Shown in pieces: positions 12,501 through 24,781 of a DNA stretch of 64,000 nt. Location of the stretch: contig OX485808.1 of NCBI GenBank assembly GCA_950295325.1, positions 38,832,527 to 38,896,526 on the forward strand, in the 5' to 3' direction. Source of the DNA: Polytrichum commune. Its lineage: Eukaryota; Streptophyta; Polytrichopsida; Polytrichales; Polytrichaceae. The number at the start of each line of letters is the position of its first letter. Position 1 is the stretch's first letter. Both the position numbers and the translations under genes were made by a program. Below the pieces are notes generated by a model, which worked only from the letters and a program-made list of their open reading frames with translations, searched no databases and had not been told where the DNA came from.

Positions 12501-13394
12501 AGACTCTACTGCAAGATTGTCCCAGTTGTATCCATTAGATAATGCCTGGTGTTTGAGAGGGAGTTATGTGGGGCCTATTGCGGAAACTCTAAACTTCACA
12601 AACAATTGTCATTGTTGGATCAACTTGAGAATTGTCTCACTCATGTAGCAATTGCGAATCACTAGGTCATTCAAGTTTCAGAATTGGAGTAGGGATGCGA
12701 AAGTATAAGAGCCTAAAGTGAAGATCATCTTACTCTTTATATGATCACATAGGCCCTCTCAATTTTGTTGCATTCATGAACGTAGAATGGTGTATGTGTT
12801 TGGAGCATATAGTTCAACTTCATTGTAACACAATTCTCCTAGTGTCCATTCTCGACAACAAACCATATGAGAATTTTATAAAATTTAAGGATATTTGGAT
12901 TATGCATTTTTTGGACTCTACATCCAGTGCAGTACGAAGCAGAAATGGTTTATGAAGTAAGATTGAGACCACCAAACACCACAAACCACCATTTCATACT
13001 CAATTCGTGAGAATTGTGGGCACCTCTACATGCTTGCATTGTAGAATATTTTATGTTAACACAACACCAAGAGCAATTTTTTCTTGCAATGAATCAAAAT
13101 TTCCCAAGAAAAACTGGACGACCCTCCTAGAAAATGAGTCAACAACATGTTACACCGTTGCAAATAGAATAAGAAACTGATCATAGACCATACTCTCCAA
13201 AATTACAAATGCCCTTGAGTAAACTAAACTGCAAGCCCCTGCTTCCAAATTCACCTCACCAGCAAGTAATGTAAGCAGACAAACTGACATTATCAGGCAG
13301 TCAAATGGCAGATATGGTGCCTTGCTCATAGCTGGAAGGTGAAGAGAACCCATACTGTCCTCAACCTACTGTGAATTGAATTCCCGGTTTAAAC
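9501..13394. other. No gene recognised; 24-G homopolymer inside
   Basis: There is no coding signature. Open frames at 9753-10004 and 10178-10492 are low-information and match nothing I know. The cluster of overlapping frames at 11608-11997 comes from a GC-rich patch rather than one clear gene. A homopolymer of 24 G lies at 10953-10976. Confidence 0.35.
10953..10976. repeat. Poly-G run of 24
   Basis: Twenty-four consecutive G bases follow CCCTTTT. The run could form a G-quadruplex on the plus strand, or be a sequencing or assembly artefact. Confidence 0.95.
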
Positions 13395-13640
13395 CTTAAG
13401 GCTCAGCACCACAGTGATCGGGGAGATTTTAGGGCATAATCTGTTGAGATCTTAGTGTTTGCAAGTCCAACCGGTTACATGTTGACATCCTCCGGTTTTC
13501 CTTTATTAAATTGGGGTATATTCTATAAATTCCTCTAAAATGATCGGTAATTTTCCTGCAATCTTGAAATTCAACCGGTTATTTCTCAAACTCAACCAAT
13601 TCATTTGTAACTAACTGCCGGTTCTCCCCAATCATTGCAC
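13395..13640 (-). repeat. Dispersed repeat, copy 2
   Basis: This is the reverse complement of a relative of 725-955 and similar over almost the whole length. It is non-coding, and its ends are not clear. The motif TTTCTCAAACTCAACC links it to the partial copy near 34310-34400. Confidence 0.6.
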
Positions 13641-13949
13641 CACCACTACACAAGAGAATTGTGATTAATTACCGTACAGTCGAAGCTTGAACAACAGTTG
13701 TAGTAGTTGCAACATTGTTGGTGAGCGGTGTGTATGTTTGACAAATTTCATTTGACGCTCAACTTCAAATCCAAAGTGTCACATGACACTTTCAGAACCT
13801 AAAATGAATGTCAATTGATAGATACATTTAATTCTAAAATGTCACCTCAATTTTGGGTCACACAATATTTTAGACAAACCGATATTTTGAATAATCACAA
13901 TACAATCTCGTTTGTAAGAAAAAACTATCAATCGAGCATAAGTATCATT

Positions 13950-14790
13950 CGGTCTCATATGTTTCTCCAAATGTTGAAGATGGTAGCCCAATCCATTGCA
14001 TCCACTTCAAGCCCACAAACAAAGACCCGCATAAAAGCATCAAGGGTTTTCAAGTTCAACTTATTGCGCAAGTGGCTTTTGATTGCATCTTGTTTGAAAA
14101 ATCCTCTCTCATAAATAGCTATACTTGATGGAATGGGTATAATCTTCTACCAAATTTACATAAGTTTAGGCCAATTTGTGTGCCATTCCAAATTGCTACC
14201 ACATATACGCGAAGCCTCAAATATTTTTTTGTTCTCCCTTACACATGTCGCTTTCTTCTTCAATGTATTGAAACTTAAACAATATCCTTTCGAGCCACAA
14301 TTCGGTATTTGTGATTCGGTCACTATCATCGCTTGGATAATTATGAGGGCTAAGAAGTTTGGTTGCATTGAATATTGGAAGGTCTTGGAAACGATCATTT
14401 AAAGCATGAACAACTCTTTGCACAGAAGATGCACCCAATAATATGCATTGTTGTAGTTCATCAGGCCCATCTGTTGCCAATGCATAAATAATATGATCTC
14501 TTGTATTGTTTTCATAACTCAACTAAAGATTTTTTGCAGATTCCCTCAACAATTTTCCCAAAATCTTGCTTGTATGACCAAACATAGGTCCATTCCCGGA
14601 TTAAAAAATGATGTGGTAAAATTGAAATAATAATATTGATGGTTGCACTAATAGTTGCGTTATCAATCATATCATATTGAAATTTGATATTCAATTTATT
14701 CAACTCTTGTAAAACATCTACAAGCAAGTTCAATTTATACAAACATCTTGTGTTTTGTATACAATGCAACACAAATATGCAACATTGAAC
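13950..14790 (-). pseudogene. hAT transposase pseudogene (ZNF862-like group)
   Basis: Reading down the minus strand, pieces of one hAT transposase appear in order but in several frames. They are LLVDVLQELNKLNIKFQYD with IDNATISATI (14772-14512), a middle part with HALNDRFQDLPIFNATKL and the acidic EEESDMCKGE (14522-14217), and the C-terminal ERGFFKQDAIKSHLRNKLNL...TLDAFMRVF (about 14120-13960). The last part aligns with the intact-looking fragment at 2663-3022. Stops and frameshifts separate the pieces, so it is dead. The flanking ends of the original element were not found. Confidence 0.75.
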
Positions 14791-14928
14791 ATTTGATATG
14801 TTGGTCTAATTCCATTTGCATTCCTTTTAGGTTCTACAAGCAAAAATCATTGGAAAGTCATGAATGGGGTTGCACGCTTGAAGATAGTATTACGTATTGG
14901 AGTTGCGCATGGTTTATACTATTTACAT

Positions 14929-15540
14929 GGGTGCAAGCACGGTAAAGTGGACAACTCCTAATCCCTGCCTAGTGTTAAGTGAAAGTGATTCAATTTTATG
15001 TACTAACTTTGAATTTTGTGAAGAAATAAACCATAGACATTTTAAAAACATCTTGATCTACAAAGCCAAGCAATTAAAGATGACAAAAAAAATTCCAAGA
15101 AAAGTCTACCTATTTTAGAAGACGGTGCAAGTGGCGTGCAAGTAGGTGATATTGAATAAGTGATTGTCTAAAATTTGTTTAAAATATGATAAAATTACAT
15201 TAAATTGATGGTTTTTTACAAAGTTTTGTGGTGATGCCCTCAGGTAGATAATGAATTCAAGGAATATAAAAAAAATCTAACTTCAAAATAGTTAAGGTCA
15301 TGAAATCTACATCCAAAACCAGACTCAACCATTTGTTTTTGAGCATCACTTTTGATGCTAAGTATTGAAGATCTCAACTTGATATTCTACATTTGAGTAT
15401 TTAACACAACAATAGAGGTCATCATAAAAAAATTCCAATTTAAATAACTCTTTGCTACTACTTTTAGGCCTTTGACCAAAAAAAATATGGTTTTAGTATA
15501 TCAGAGCACTTTTTTGGTCCACTTTACCATGCTTGCACCC
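14929..15540. mobile_element. 612-bp MITE-like element with 4-bp target duplication
   Basis: The ends are inverted copies of GGGTGCAAGCAYGGTAAAGT followed by GGAC. They match at 23 of 24 positions. ACAT flanks both sides (14925-14928 and 15541-15544). There is no coding capacity beyond chance frames. The 4-bp duplication resembles that of the giant element at 39165-62853, but the terminal sequences differ. It may be a non-autonomous element of an unknown superfamily. Confidence 0.75.
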
Positions 15541-15544
15541 ACAT

Positions 15545-16383
15545 GCATCAAGCATGCTAAAAGCTATCCACTGAGATATCAAAGCGATCAACATTTTGCT
15601 AGTCAAGGAATTCAACCTGAAAATAACAAATTTTGGCCTAGCTCAACCAATTTGCGAGGAAGAAATCAAATTACAACATAGCATCGTGCCGGAACTATGT
15701 GAGCAAATTCAACCCTAAAATTTGGTGACAACTTATCATATATCAATGTTGAGACATTCGAAATTTACGTATTTTGATTCAAAGATGCGTTACGCCATCA
15801 TAGGATGTTAATTTGCCTAAGAATGAAACTCAATTGATGATGATTTTCAATTAAGAAAACAATGAAGGTGATTAGACAAGGCTAAGGATTTTAATAAAAC
15901 CTTCCATTAAATCTAAATTTGGACAAAAGATTGAAACATAATCTTCTCCAAAGTAATAATTACATAATATAATCTTTGTTTCAATTAATTGAGATCTCCT
16001 AACACACTCAATGTGTATTTGTGGTTCATGTTGAATTTGTCATGAGAACATGTTTGTATAACAAATTATATTCTAATACCTTGAGATATGTGTCCATAGT
16101 GGTCCAAACTTGGCCCACTATGGGTACAAGGAATTGTTGCATATGACCATACCGCTTACTAGGACAACATCTTAAATAATCTAGAGCATGAATAAAAAGT
16201 CAACTCTGTTTGACACCATTGACCAATGAACATGAACGCAAGGTCAATATGACTAATGTTAGACTAGTTGGTCTAGTTGGATGAGTTGTAAGTTCACATA
16301 ACATTTCCTCGCGGCTTCCATTCTAGGCCTTGGACAATGTACACTATAGATGGAGTGTAAATCTTGGGAGTATCTTGAACTTT
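15545..16383. other. No gene seen
   Basis: This is AT-rich DNA without a coding signature on either strand, lying between the 612-bp element and the 3' end of the LINE. Confidence 0.4.
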
Positions 16384-16553
16384 ATAGAAGAAAGAAAGAA
16401 AGAAAAAATACGCCCGTATATTCAATACCGGCGTGACTTGTTGAGCCCGTTGGTCAAATGCTAATCAGGGGTACCCTGATGGAGCATAGGATTACTTCCC
16501 CCGTTAGGGGGTGGGCTCTTAAATGATTTTAAGTGAGTTTAGGTAGCATTTTG

Positions 16554-18690
16554 TTATGGGGGTATGGGAACGGGGGTTTGTTTGTTATCTAGTTTTCTTT
16601 TGTTGAGGATAAGGTATGTGAGATATTTGATGGCGTTGTGGTGTATGTTCTTCATGAGCGTCTTGATGCTCTTGGTTGGTATTTTTAGGTTGGCTAGTTT
16701 TTCGATGGATTTTTCGTGAATGGCTCCTCTAACCCCTGCGGTGATGGTTATAAGGGGGTTGGTTTTCCAGCCTTGGTTTTGTATGGCGTTGATGAGTGGA
16801 TCGTATTTGGCGTGTTTATGTAGTATAGCTTGTTCAGGGAATCTGTCGTGGCAGTATGTGAATTCTATGAGTTGGATTGTGGTCGCGGGGGATGGTCGTA
16901 GCGGTGTTTGGGATTGGTTTGGGGCACCGATGATGCATAGTATATCTTGTTTAAGTTTAGCGTGGCATTGGCATGGTGGTAGCGGGCATGTGCATTCTAG
17001 GAGCCAGTCGGGGATGGTGCGGTCCGGGGATGTGTTATTTATTCTTCCGGCGTTGGTTAGTGTGTAGAAGCGGGTATGTTTATTGGCTTGTAGTGTTTGT
17101 GTGATGAGGTGTACTGCCTTGTCATGTCTAGAGATTCTAAGTCCTTTTAGGTAGGGGTGTTCACATAGTGATAGGAGGTGTGGCCACGTGTCCCTATCAT
17201 GTCTTTGGCATAGTATGCAATTTGGGTTTTGGTGCGTGTTAGGCCAAAACATATGTTTTCTGTGATTTCCCATGTATTGGGCATATCTGAATTTTAAGGT
17301 CTGGGATATTTGAGCGTCTGTTACGTGTTCGTTTTTCCAGAAGTGATTGGAGAGTTTGTGGTTGATTTGGTCGTTATTTAGCCATTTATCTACATAGGGG
17401 AATTTGTGTTTGGCTAGTGTGGCTTCTTGGTTTTTGTGTGTTTTTATTATAGTGGTGTGGAGGTTTCTGATGGCTTCATCATGTGTGGCGGTCGGGCAAC
17501 TGGCTAGCCAGTATGGTGTTGAGTGTGCGGTATGTATGCGTGGTGTGTTTTTTGGTTTTGTTTTTAGGTTACCTTGGTTGGCTAAGTTGTCGGCAATTTC
17601 ATTGCCGATAATACCTGCGTGTGCGCGTACTTTGTGTATGTGGATGGTGTATGGTGTCCAATGGATATGGTGGACTATGGCTGCTATCAGTAATTTATCT
17701 GGGTGGTGGTGTTGTGATGTTGGGTGCCTAATGTGATTATTGATAAGGTATATGCTATTTAGGCTATCGGTGAATATGTGGGTGTCTATTTTGGTGGTGC
17801 GGATGGTTTTAATAGCAATGAGTATGGCATTGAGTTCCGCTCTAAGGATGTTTTGGTATCCCGGTAGTCTTTCGGAGATTTGGATGTTGTTGTTGGGGCT
17901 GTATATGCCGGAGCCTGCTGTGTTGCCTTCTACTTGTCCTTCCGTGTTGATGGTTGGAGGGATAAATGATCCGTCCGTGTACATGCATTGTTGTGGATGA
18001 AATTTTAGTGGGTGGATGTCGTAATATTTCATTGGGAGAGGTGATGTGATATGTTGTTCGGTGTGTTGGGTTGTTTTGGGGGCATTTATCCATGTTTTGG
18101 AGAATTTAACTTTATATGGTGTGGTTGTGGGGGTGATTGGGTGGGTGTTTATATGTATGTTGAGTATTTTTCGTAGTGTGTTTTGGAGTTCTTGTGGGGT
18201 TTGTATGTTTGTTGTGGGGAATTGTTGGTTGTGTATGCATATTAATGATGTGAGAGCCGGTTCGGTATATTGGTAATATTTTGGCCATTCCAGTGTGGGG
18301 TTATATTGTATAGAGTGTGGTGGTATGGTGGCCATTATGTGTATGTCTGGTTGATGTGTGATAGGTAATTGTTGTGGGGTCCAATCTTTGTGGTTGACTA
18401 TAAGTATAGTGGTGGTGTTGGTGTTTTCTTTGGCGGCCATTCTAGCCCAGTGAATGGCTTCTAATGTTGATTTATGGTCTTTGGGAAAGGCTAGTCCTAC
18501 CCCGTTCCATCGGGAGGATAGTGTGTGTCCTATTGAGCCAAATATTATATCTCGTGTGTGGGGTGAATTATATTGTGTGATTTGGGTGGGGCATGTGAGG
18601 GGGGTCGAATAGTATGCGTGTGTGATGTTGAAGGATTCTATTAGTATTTTGGTGATGCCGTGGGGTAATGTGTGGTGTAGGTTAGTTGGA
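16554..18690 (-). pseudogene. LINE ORF2, RNase H part
   Basis: The longest open stretch is 18440-16554 (628 aa), but the frame is open up to about 18690. RNase H residues are visible in order: YTDGSFI (first Asp), ELNAILIAI (Glu), FTDSLNSI (second Asp) and AHAGIIGNEIAD (His and last Asp). All are preserved. Downstream lie a Cys/His pair-rich stretch (CILCQRHDRDTWPHLLSLCEH), likely a zinc knuckle typical of LINE C-termini, and a CxCxLPPCQCH cluster. RNase H removes the RNA template during target-primed reverse transcription. It is one frame away from the RT open frame. An A6 run near 18696 is the likely site of a single-base frameshift, so the original protein was probably one polypeptide. Confidence 0.85.
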
Positions 18691-21600
18691 CTTATATTTT
18701 TTGGTTTTTTCTTGGGGAGTATGGTGATGTATCTTTGGTGGGGGTTGAAGGAATGTGGTTAGGTGTGGGAGGTTGTTTTGGGCAAATTGGTTCCATAACC
18801 ATTGTAGTCTATCGGTGTTGAGGGAGGCTATGAAGTTGCCGTCTTGGTCGTATATATTGGATATTGCGTCTTGTATTTGTATGGTCGGTTTGGTGGTATG
18901 TATGTCTTTATCCGGGTTCCTTTCTTGTGTGGATATTTTAAGGTTGTTGATTTGGAGGGGGGGATGGGTGAATTTATTGTCTTTAGATTGGGAGTATGTG
19001 TCATGGTCTTTGTATCTTTGTGTGGTTTGATGTTTTATCCTTGTTATGTGAAATTGGTTTATGAGTAGTAGGTTGTGATCTAATAGGATGTTATCCGGGT
19101 GGAGGAGATTTTCCTCTAGTCTCCATTGTTGTGTAGTGGTGGCAAGGGATTTCCATTGGCATAGGTATGCTCTTTTTATGGCTTGTGCCCCCCATTTATC
19201 TTTTCTAGTGATGTTTTTTTCCTTAATGATGGATTGGATTGCGCGTCCAAGGGTGGGTTGTGTAGAGGGGATATGGTGGAGTGGTGTGTTTGGGTTTGTG
19301 TTTGGTGGTTGTAGGGGTTGGGTTATATGGGGTGTGGGAGTTGGTAAGGTAGGGAAGAGTGTTTTAATGTGTTGTAGGGCTACTTTGATGTTTTTGGGGA
19401 TTTGTTTGTATCGATCTTGGAATTCGTCCGGGGTGAGGATGTCCATGGTATTTGGGTTTTGGATTTGTGCTATTGTTGTGATGCCGAACATATATAGTTT
19501 GTTTAAATGTTTTTGGATTGCCGATTTGGTGGTAGTTGAGAGGTTGGCGTATGATGAGGTGTTTCGCCATGCTTGTTCTAGGGGTGTTTTTTTAATGGGG
19601 AACACGCGGTTAGCGGTGGTGACGTGAATTTCGAATTCTCTCTCTAATAGGAATAGTGTTCTAGTTATTGGTGATCTTAGACATGCTTGTTGTTTTAGTT
19701 TGGGGAGGTGGAGGGAGCCCCCGTACATGGCGGCTATGTATTTGACAAGTCCTTGATATATGATTCCTAGTTGACCCGGGTCGTTGAGGGCTTGTAGTAG
19801 TTGTTGGCCTATAGTGTGTACATAATCCGGGAGAAGAGATGTTACATTTATGCCAAAGCTTTCATGTGGGAGGTGTGTGAGGATATTAGCGGAGCTTCTA
19901 GGTATATTACATATTTCTTTGGTTACTTTGCTAATTATTTTATCGAGTTTTTGAATGTCCGGTTTGGAGAACGGAACGGCGTAGTACGCATAGGCTATAC
20001 GAGGTTTAATTACGGTGCTGAGGATTTTTATTTTTTGTTTGAGGCTAGCCGGCGAGAGGGTGAGTAATTTGCATTGTTGTTTGGCTTTTTGGAGTATGAT
20101 TTCTTTTTGGAGATTCCATTTAAGGGATGGCATTAGGTTAATTCCGAGATAGGTGTATGGTTCATTTTGCGTAAGAGTTGGGAAGGTTTTGGTTTTGTAA
20201 GTAATGTTATGGGATTGGATAAATGCTTTAAATATGGTGGGTTTAAGTTTGGATTTATTAGGGCATCCGGTGATGGCGCACTTTGAGAGATTTAGATCCA
20301 TATAGGACCATTTGGCAAATTTTTGTAACTTTAGTATTTGCGGTTGAATGTGTTGGATGTTGTCCGTGATTATTGCAAGGTCGTCGGCGTATGCGGTAGT
20401 TGTGCACGTGGTTTGAGATGTAGTGAAATGATAGCCTAGGTTGTCTTTCTCTAACCATCTAAGTAGTGGTTCTAGGAAGATTAGGAATAGATAGGGACTT
20501 AAGGTATCACCTTGTATAGTCCCTCGGCTAATTGAGATTGGGAGAGTAGTTCCAAAGTGGCTACCGGAAAAGATTGTGGTGGAATTTTCGTATATGTTAC
20601 CAATGATTTTTACCGCGTGTAGAGGGAAGCCTAGGTCTTCCATTATGGCAAGTAGCCTCGCATGATCGATTGAGCCGAAGGCATTTTTGAAGTCTATATA
20701 GGTTAGGTATATATCTTTATGGGTAAGTTTGGCGTCTTCGAGGGTGGCGGTGATTGTTTGTATTTGCCTTGCGGTATTCCGTTGTGGGCGAAAGCCCTCT
20801 TGACTAAAGTGAAGTATCCGATGTTGTTCACCGTAGCTCGTTAGTAGGGATGTTATGGTACTAGTAAAAAATTTGTAGATAGTGTTAGCTAGGGCGATTG
20901 GTCTATAGTTAGCGAGGTGTATCGGATCGTCTTTTTTATGTAAGAGGATGGTTTTGCTTTGTTTCCAATAGGTTGGTATTTCTTGTTGGTTATAACATTG
21001 TTGGAAGAAGAGGAATAGTAACTCTTGCCATTTTGACGGTAGAGATTTGAGGATGTCGTTTGGGATGTTGTCGGGTCCGGAGGCTTTCCCGCATGTGAGT
21101 CTCTTAAGGCAATTGTCAAATACTTCCCGGGTAAATTGTTGGGTGATTTGGGCGTTGTGGTGGCCTCTTTTTTCGAGGACGATGCCGTTGTGGGTATGCC
21201 ATGGGTATTTTCGGATGGCACATTGGCATATGGTTGGGTGGTCTGTAGGGTCATCACAGAGGGGGGCTTGTCTCTCGAATGAAATTTGTTGGGTGTGGTA
21301 TATTTCGCTAGCTATGTCGGTTGGGTTAGTTATAATGTGACCTTGTGTGGTTTTGAGGCAGTCTAGGGTATTTGTGTTTATTGGGTGGAATATTCGTTTG
21401 TATATGGTTTTAGGTTTGGAATTTAGTAGGGATCTATATTTTTTGATGGCATTTCTGCAATTAAGTGTTGTTTGCTTGGTGGTTATTTTATAGGCGGCAA
21501 TTTTGGCGTTTTTACTGATGGTGGCTATTTCCTCTATCCATTGGGCTAAATTTGTGGTATTTGTAGGGGGTGGGGGGATGGTTATGTTGGTGATGAGTTG

Positions 21601-23750
21601 GAGGGCTTTAGGGCCACTTTATACTTGGGGCCGGATTGAGGGCCGGCCGGAACTCTCAAAATTTGAACCAATAGGATCGCTCGATTTCATCAAATCGGGC
21701 CCAAGGGCTTTATACTTGGGGCCGGCCCGAACAGTCACCTATCCCATGTGGCGTCTTAGGTGGCACAATTTTGGCGCCAAACCATCGGGCCCTAGATGAG
21801 ATTTCGGGACGAGCTTTACCTCGTCCCGAATGGCCATCTAGGGCCGGATGGGGCTCCTCCGTTGGATTGTTCCAATCTTGTCCGTCAATCAATAGGAGGG
21901 GTAAAAGCATTTCCTCTCCTCCTTACTACTCTCCCCTCCACCTTCCCCTTCTCACCTTCCACCTTCCCCTTAATTATTTTTTCATAGAATTAGTGTTAGA
22001 CATAAATGCGCCACCACCTTCCCTACTACCATGTCCCCCCGGGTACGCAACTCCCGTATTATATGGTCATGATTATAATAACTTATAATGCGTTTTAGTC
22101 CAATATTGAGTGATACAATTTGTTTTAATGTAGGAAACCCTTGTAGCCCTTCTAACAAGGAATCCAAAAATGTAATTATATATAGGAAATGAATATATTT
22201 TGAAGCATATAATTGCATTAAAAACCTAATTATATGATTTTTTTTATACATGTACCATAGGTCAAACTACCCAACTTTTTGGACTTTTTAATAAAATTTT
22301 AACATTGTGAATGAATTATAATTTTAATGGGAGGCTTAATAAATATGCAACCCAATTTTTTTTTCATCTCATTTTATTTAATTTGGTCTTCACCCAACTT
22401 TTTGATCATTTTAATTTGATATAATTTCATATAATTTTTACAAAAGCCGTCCTCTAAGCCGTTTTAAGTACGATGCCCCCTGCGTATAATATGGGTGTTG
22501 CGTACCCGGGCATGTCCCTTCTCTTTTTCTCATTGTTAATTTTTTTTCATATCCTTCCTAACACTAAATTCGTGCATGTAACTTTCACATATTACCATGG
22601 ATGATATTTAGTGTTTGATTTTGCATTTAATGTTACTTACTTTCATAGGGTTAGTGATATTTAGTCTAGTGATCGTATTTATAGTATCTCACACTAAATA
22701 TCATGTTTAGTGTAGTGACTCCACAATTTTAACCATAACAAACACATTCCAAAAATAAGCCAAAGATAGTTTCCAAGTGGAGCCATGCTCAAAAGTTTAC
22801 ATGCACTTAGATCCAACAATAATGTAAACTTATACTATGGTTAGAATTATTATTTTTTAAATAAAATCTCTTATCTATAAAGAGAAAATTAATTGAGGCT
22901 TTAGAAAGGTTGATATGGTTTTATAAATTTATGTAGCTTGAAAAATAAAAAGCACGACAACAATGTTGGCGCAATGCCTACTTACAATCAGTAACCCACA
23001 CGAAAATATATGCTCAATGTCGTCATGTTCCTGAACGGAACGAAGCCAATTAATATCTACAAACATAGATTACTCTATAATGAATATTGTATCGTTGCAA
23101 CTCTGGTTTTTTTTTTGTTACCGGGTACATCGGTTATTCCATTGTACATGGTAGGTGAATTTATATGAGCATTTTGACACCGGAATTAGATTCAAAGGGC
23201 TCGATATAGTCTAATGGGACCCAAGGTTGACCCCCTAACCATAAGCCTATAGAGATCATCCCCCATAGTAAAAGCCATGTAACTAATGCTCAAGAGCACC
23301 GGGCATTGACCACGGTAAGTTTCATGAAACTTAACCCTCAAGACCATCGGGCCCTAGAATCGGGCCTCACCACTTTACATGCGACAAGGTTGGGCCGGAA
23401 ATAAGTTCATAAAGTGCGTCCCGATTGAGGCCTCAATCGGGCCGGTGCTCCAGCCGGCCCCAGGCCGTGTATAAAGTGGCCCTTAATGTCGGGGTGGTTG
23501 CCTATGCTATCGGGTGGGTGTTGGCATGTTACTCGGATTGCCTTGCGAATGCTATGGTGTATGGTGAGTTGTTTTTTCCAAGCCTTTTGTTGTGTGCGGG
23601 GGAGGAACCGCCTTGAATTCTTGCTCTATGCGGGAGTGGGGGTGTAGGGTACGTCATGCATGTTTTCTCAATGCATTGACTTAGGGAGTCAATGATATTT
23701 TTAAATTTGTCTTGTGTGTTCTTCCATTGTGTTTGGGTGAGTTGCTATAA
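18682..23750 (-). pseudogene. LINE ORF2, reverse transcriptase part (interrupted)
   Basis: The track from ATG at 20643 to the stop at 18682 gives 653 aa. By direct reading, the same frame stays open, without any ATG, up to the Harbinger insertion at 21610. RT motifs appear in order: NYRPIALANTIYKFF, QEGFRPQRNTARQIQ, motif A YIDFKNAFGSID, motif B SRGTIQGDTLSPYLF and motif C AYADDLAI with both catalytic Asp. Beyond the insertion the protein continues at 23483-23750 with one frameshift (W..TQDKFKNIIDSLSQ). The apurinic endonuclease domain is absent. RT catalysis would copy LINE RNA at a nicked target. This copy is interrupted and cannot be active. Confidence 0.85.
21611..23482. mobile_element. 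PIF/Harbinger-type non-autonomous element, 1872 bp
   Basis: The left end GGGCCACTTTATACTTGGGG and the right end, inverted (GGGCCACTTTATACACGGCC), match over 14 bases and stay similar through GGCCGG. TTA lies immediately outside both ends (21608-21610 and 23483-23485). A 3-bp TTA duplication is characteristic of PIF/Harbinger. A second internal copy of the left-end motif lies near 21708. There is no transposase. It is inserted in the LINE ORF2, so it is younger than the LINE. Its short frames have no family signature. Confidence 0.85.
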
Positions 23751-23986
23751 TCTTCAAAGGTTGTATACATATCCAATACAACTTTGATTTCTAAAACCAA
23801 ACTACCTACACATAGGCATGCAAATACATTGGATGTACATGTGCAATACAACTTTGACTTTCTATACCTAACCATACAACTACATCTTATAAATGTTGAA
23901 CCCCATTTAGAAGACTTTTTAGTTTAATACTTCAAAATTGAGTGCCCCATAATATTATGGAGAGTAAATTTTTTTTACATGCATAC

Positions 23987-24024
<38 letters not shown>

Positions 24025-24034
24025 TAGTTAGAGA
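23751..24034. repeat. Direct repeat and microsatellite replacing the LINE endonuclease
   Basis: Two copies of a block like AATACAACTTTGAYTTTCTA lie at about 23775 and 23850. They are followed by a (TA)n(GA)n microsatellite at 23986-24026. The roughly 750 bp expected for the LINE endonuclease is not here. Confidence 0.6.
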
Positions 24035-24516
24035 GATAGTATATGCTTTCATCATGAGTTCGAAACCTTTCTCCACCTTACTGACGACTCGTTCCCCGTT
24101 CCCATCCCCCATTGTCATTACAAAGGCGCGCTTTCCACAGAGGAGGGCCAATCCATCTCGCTTTGGGTGTTGAAGATGAAATTTTATAAACCCGGCCCAA
24201 TTCCTTGTGACTGTGTTTATGCCTATGTCTATTGGGTTAGAATATGTGGATCCTAGTGGTATATTCGTGATTCTCAACCTCTCCATGCATGCGGCTTTGA
24301 CCTCCCTCTGGTTAAGTTTTTTGTACTCAGTGCCAAATCGTATAGTGATGTGGAAGTTGTTGATGAGGCCCGCGTCTTGGGAGATTTTCTCGTACATGGG
24401 AATTTGAGTGAAGTGCAAGTGTTGTCTAGGTATTGCATCCGGTCTCGCAGAGGGGTAGAGAGTTTGCTTTGTCCTTGGGAAGGCGTGTCAGAGCGATTGG
24501 GATTCTTGGACTTCAT
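24035..24516 (-). pseudogene. LINE ORF1-like protein
   Basis: The minus-strand frame 24418-24035 encodes MYEKISQDAG, FHITIRFGTEYKKL, then WAGFIKFHLQHPKRDGLALL and KRAFVMTMGDG...VEKGFE. I take this for the nucleic-acid-binding ORF1 product of the same LINE. The upstream part (MKSKNPNRSDTPSQ... from 24516) is in another frame, so a frameshift near 24420 splits it. ORF1 proteins coat LINE RNA. The assignment rests on position just upstream of the RT and on general resemblance, not on a named domain. Confidence 0.5.
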
Positions 24517-24781
24517 TGGCGGGTGTACCAGTGGCGATGACGTCCTCGTCGGTGCATTTCTCCTTCAATTCCTTTTTGCTTCATATATATATGGTATTTT
24601 CCACACTGCCAAACAAAAATTGTCCTAACTACTCTTATCTTCCCATCTATTAGATATTTCTAAATGGCACAATTTTTCACAAGAATAATTTGACGACCTC
24701 TTAAGATATATTCAACTTCTATATAAGATGTCTTCATGACTTAAAACTTTGATTCATAAATTGGTTTGAAAGCGTGTTGCA

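Larger units (their letters stand above)
16384..24540 (-). mobile_element. LINE retrotransposon with RNase H, split by a DNA element
   Basis: It reads on the minus strand from ORF1 (about 24516-24035) through a reverse transcriptase (23750-18682) to RNase H (to 16554) and a 3' UTR ending in an A/G-rich stretch near 16384-16400. A 1872-bp Harbinger-type element (21611-23482) interrupts ORF2. Without it and one TTA the frame continues. The endonuclease domain expected before the RT is missing: only about 290 bp of unrelated sequence with a short direct repeat and a microsatellite separates ORF1 from the RT linker. A second, 5'-truncated copy of the same family's 3' end is at 53884-54147. The RT plus C-terminal RNase H arrangement fits the I/L1-like groups of plants, but I cannot name the clade. 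Confidence 0.85.

Noticed and set aside
16720-20067. Plus-strand open frames across the LINE
   Set aside because: They are antisense shadows of the RT and RNase H frames, caused by the skewed C/A-rich coding strand.
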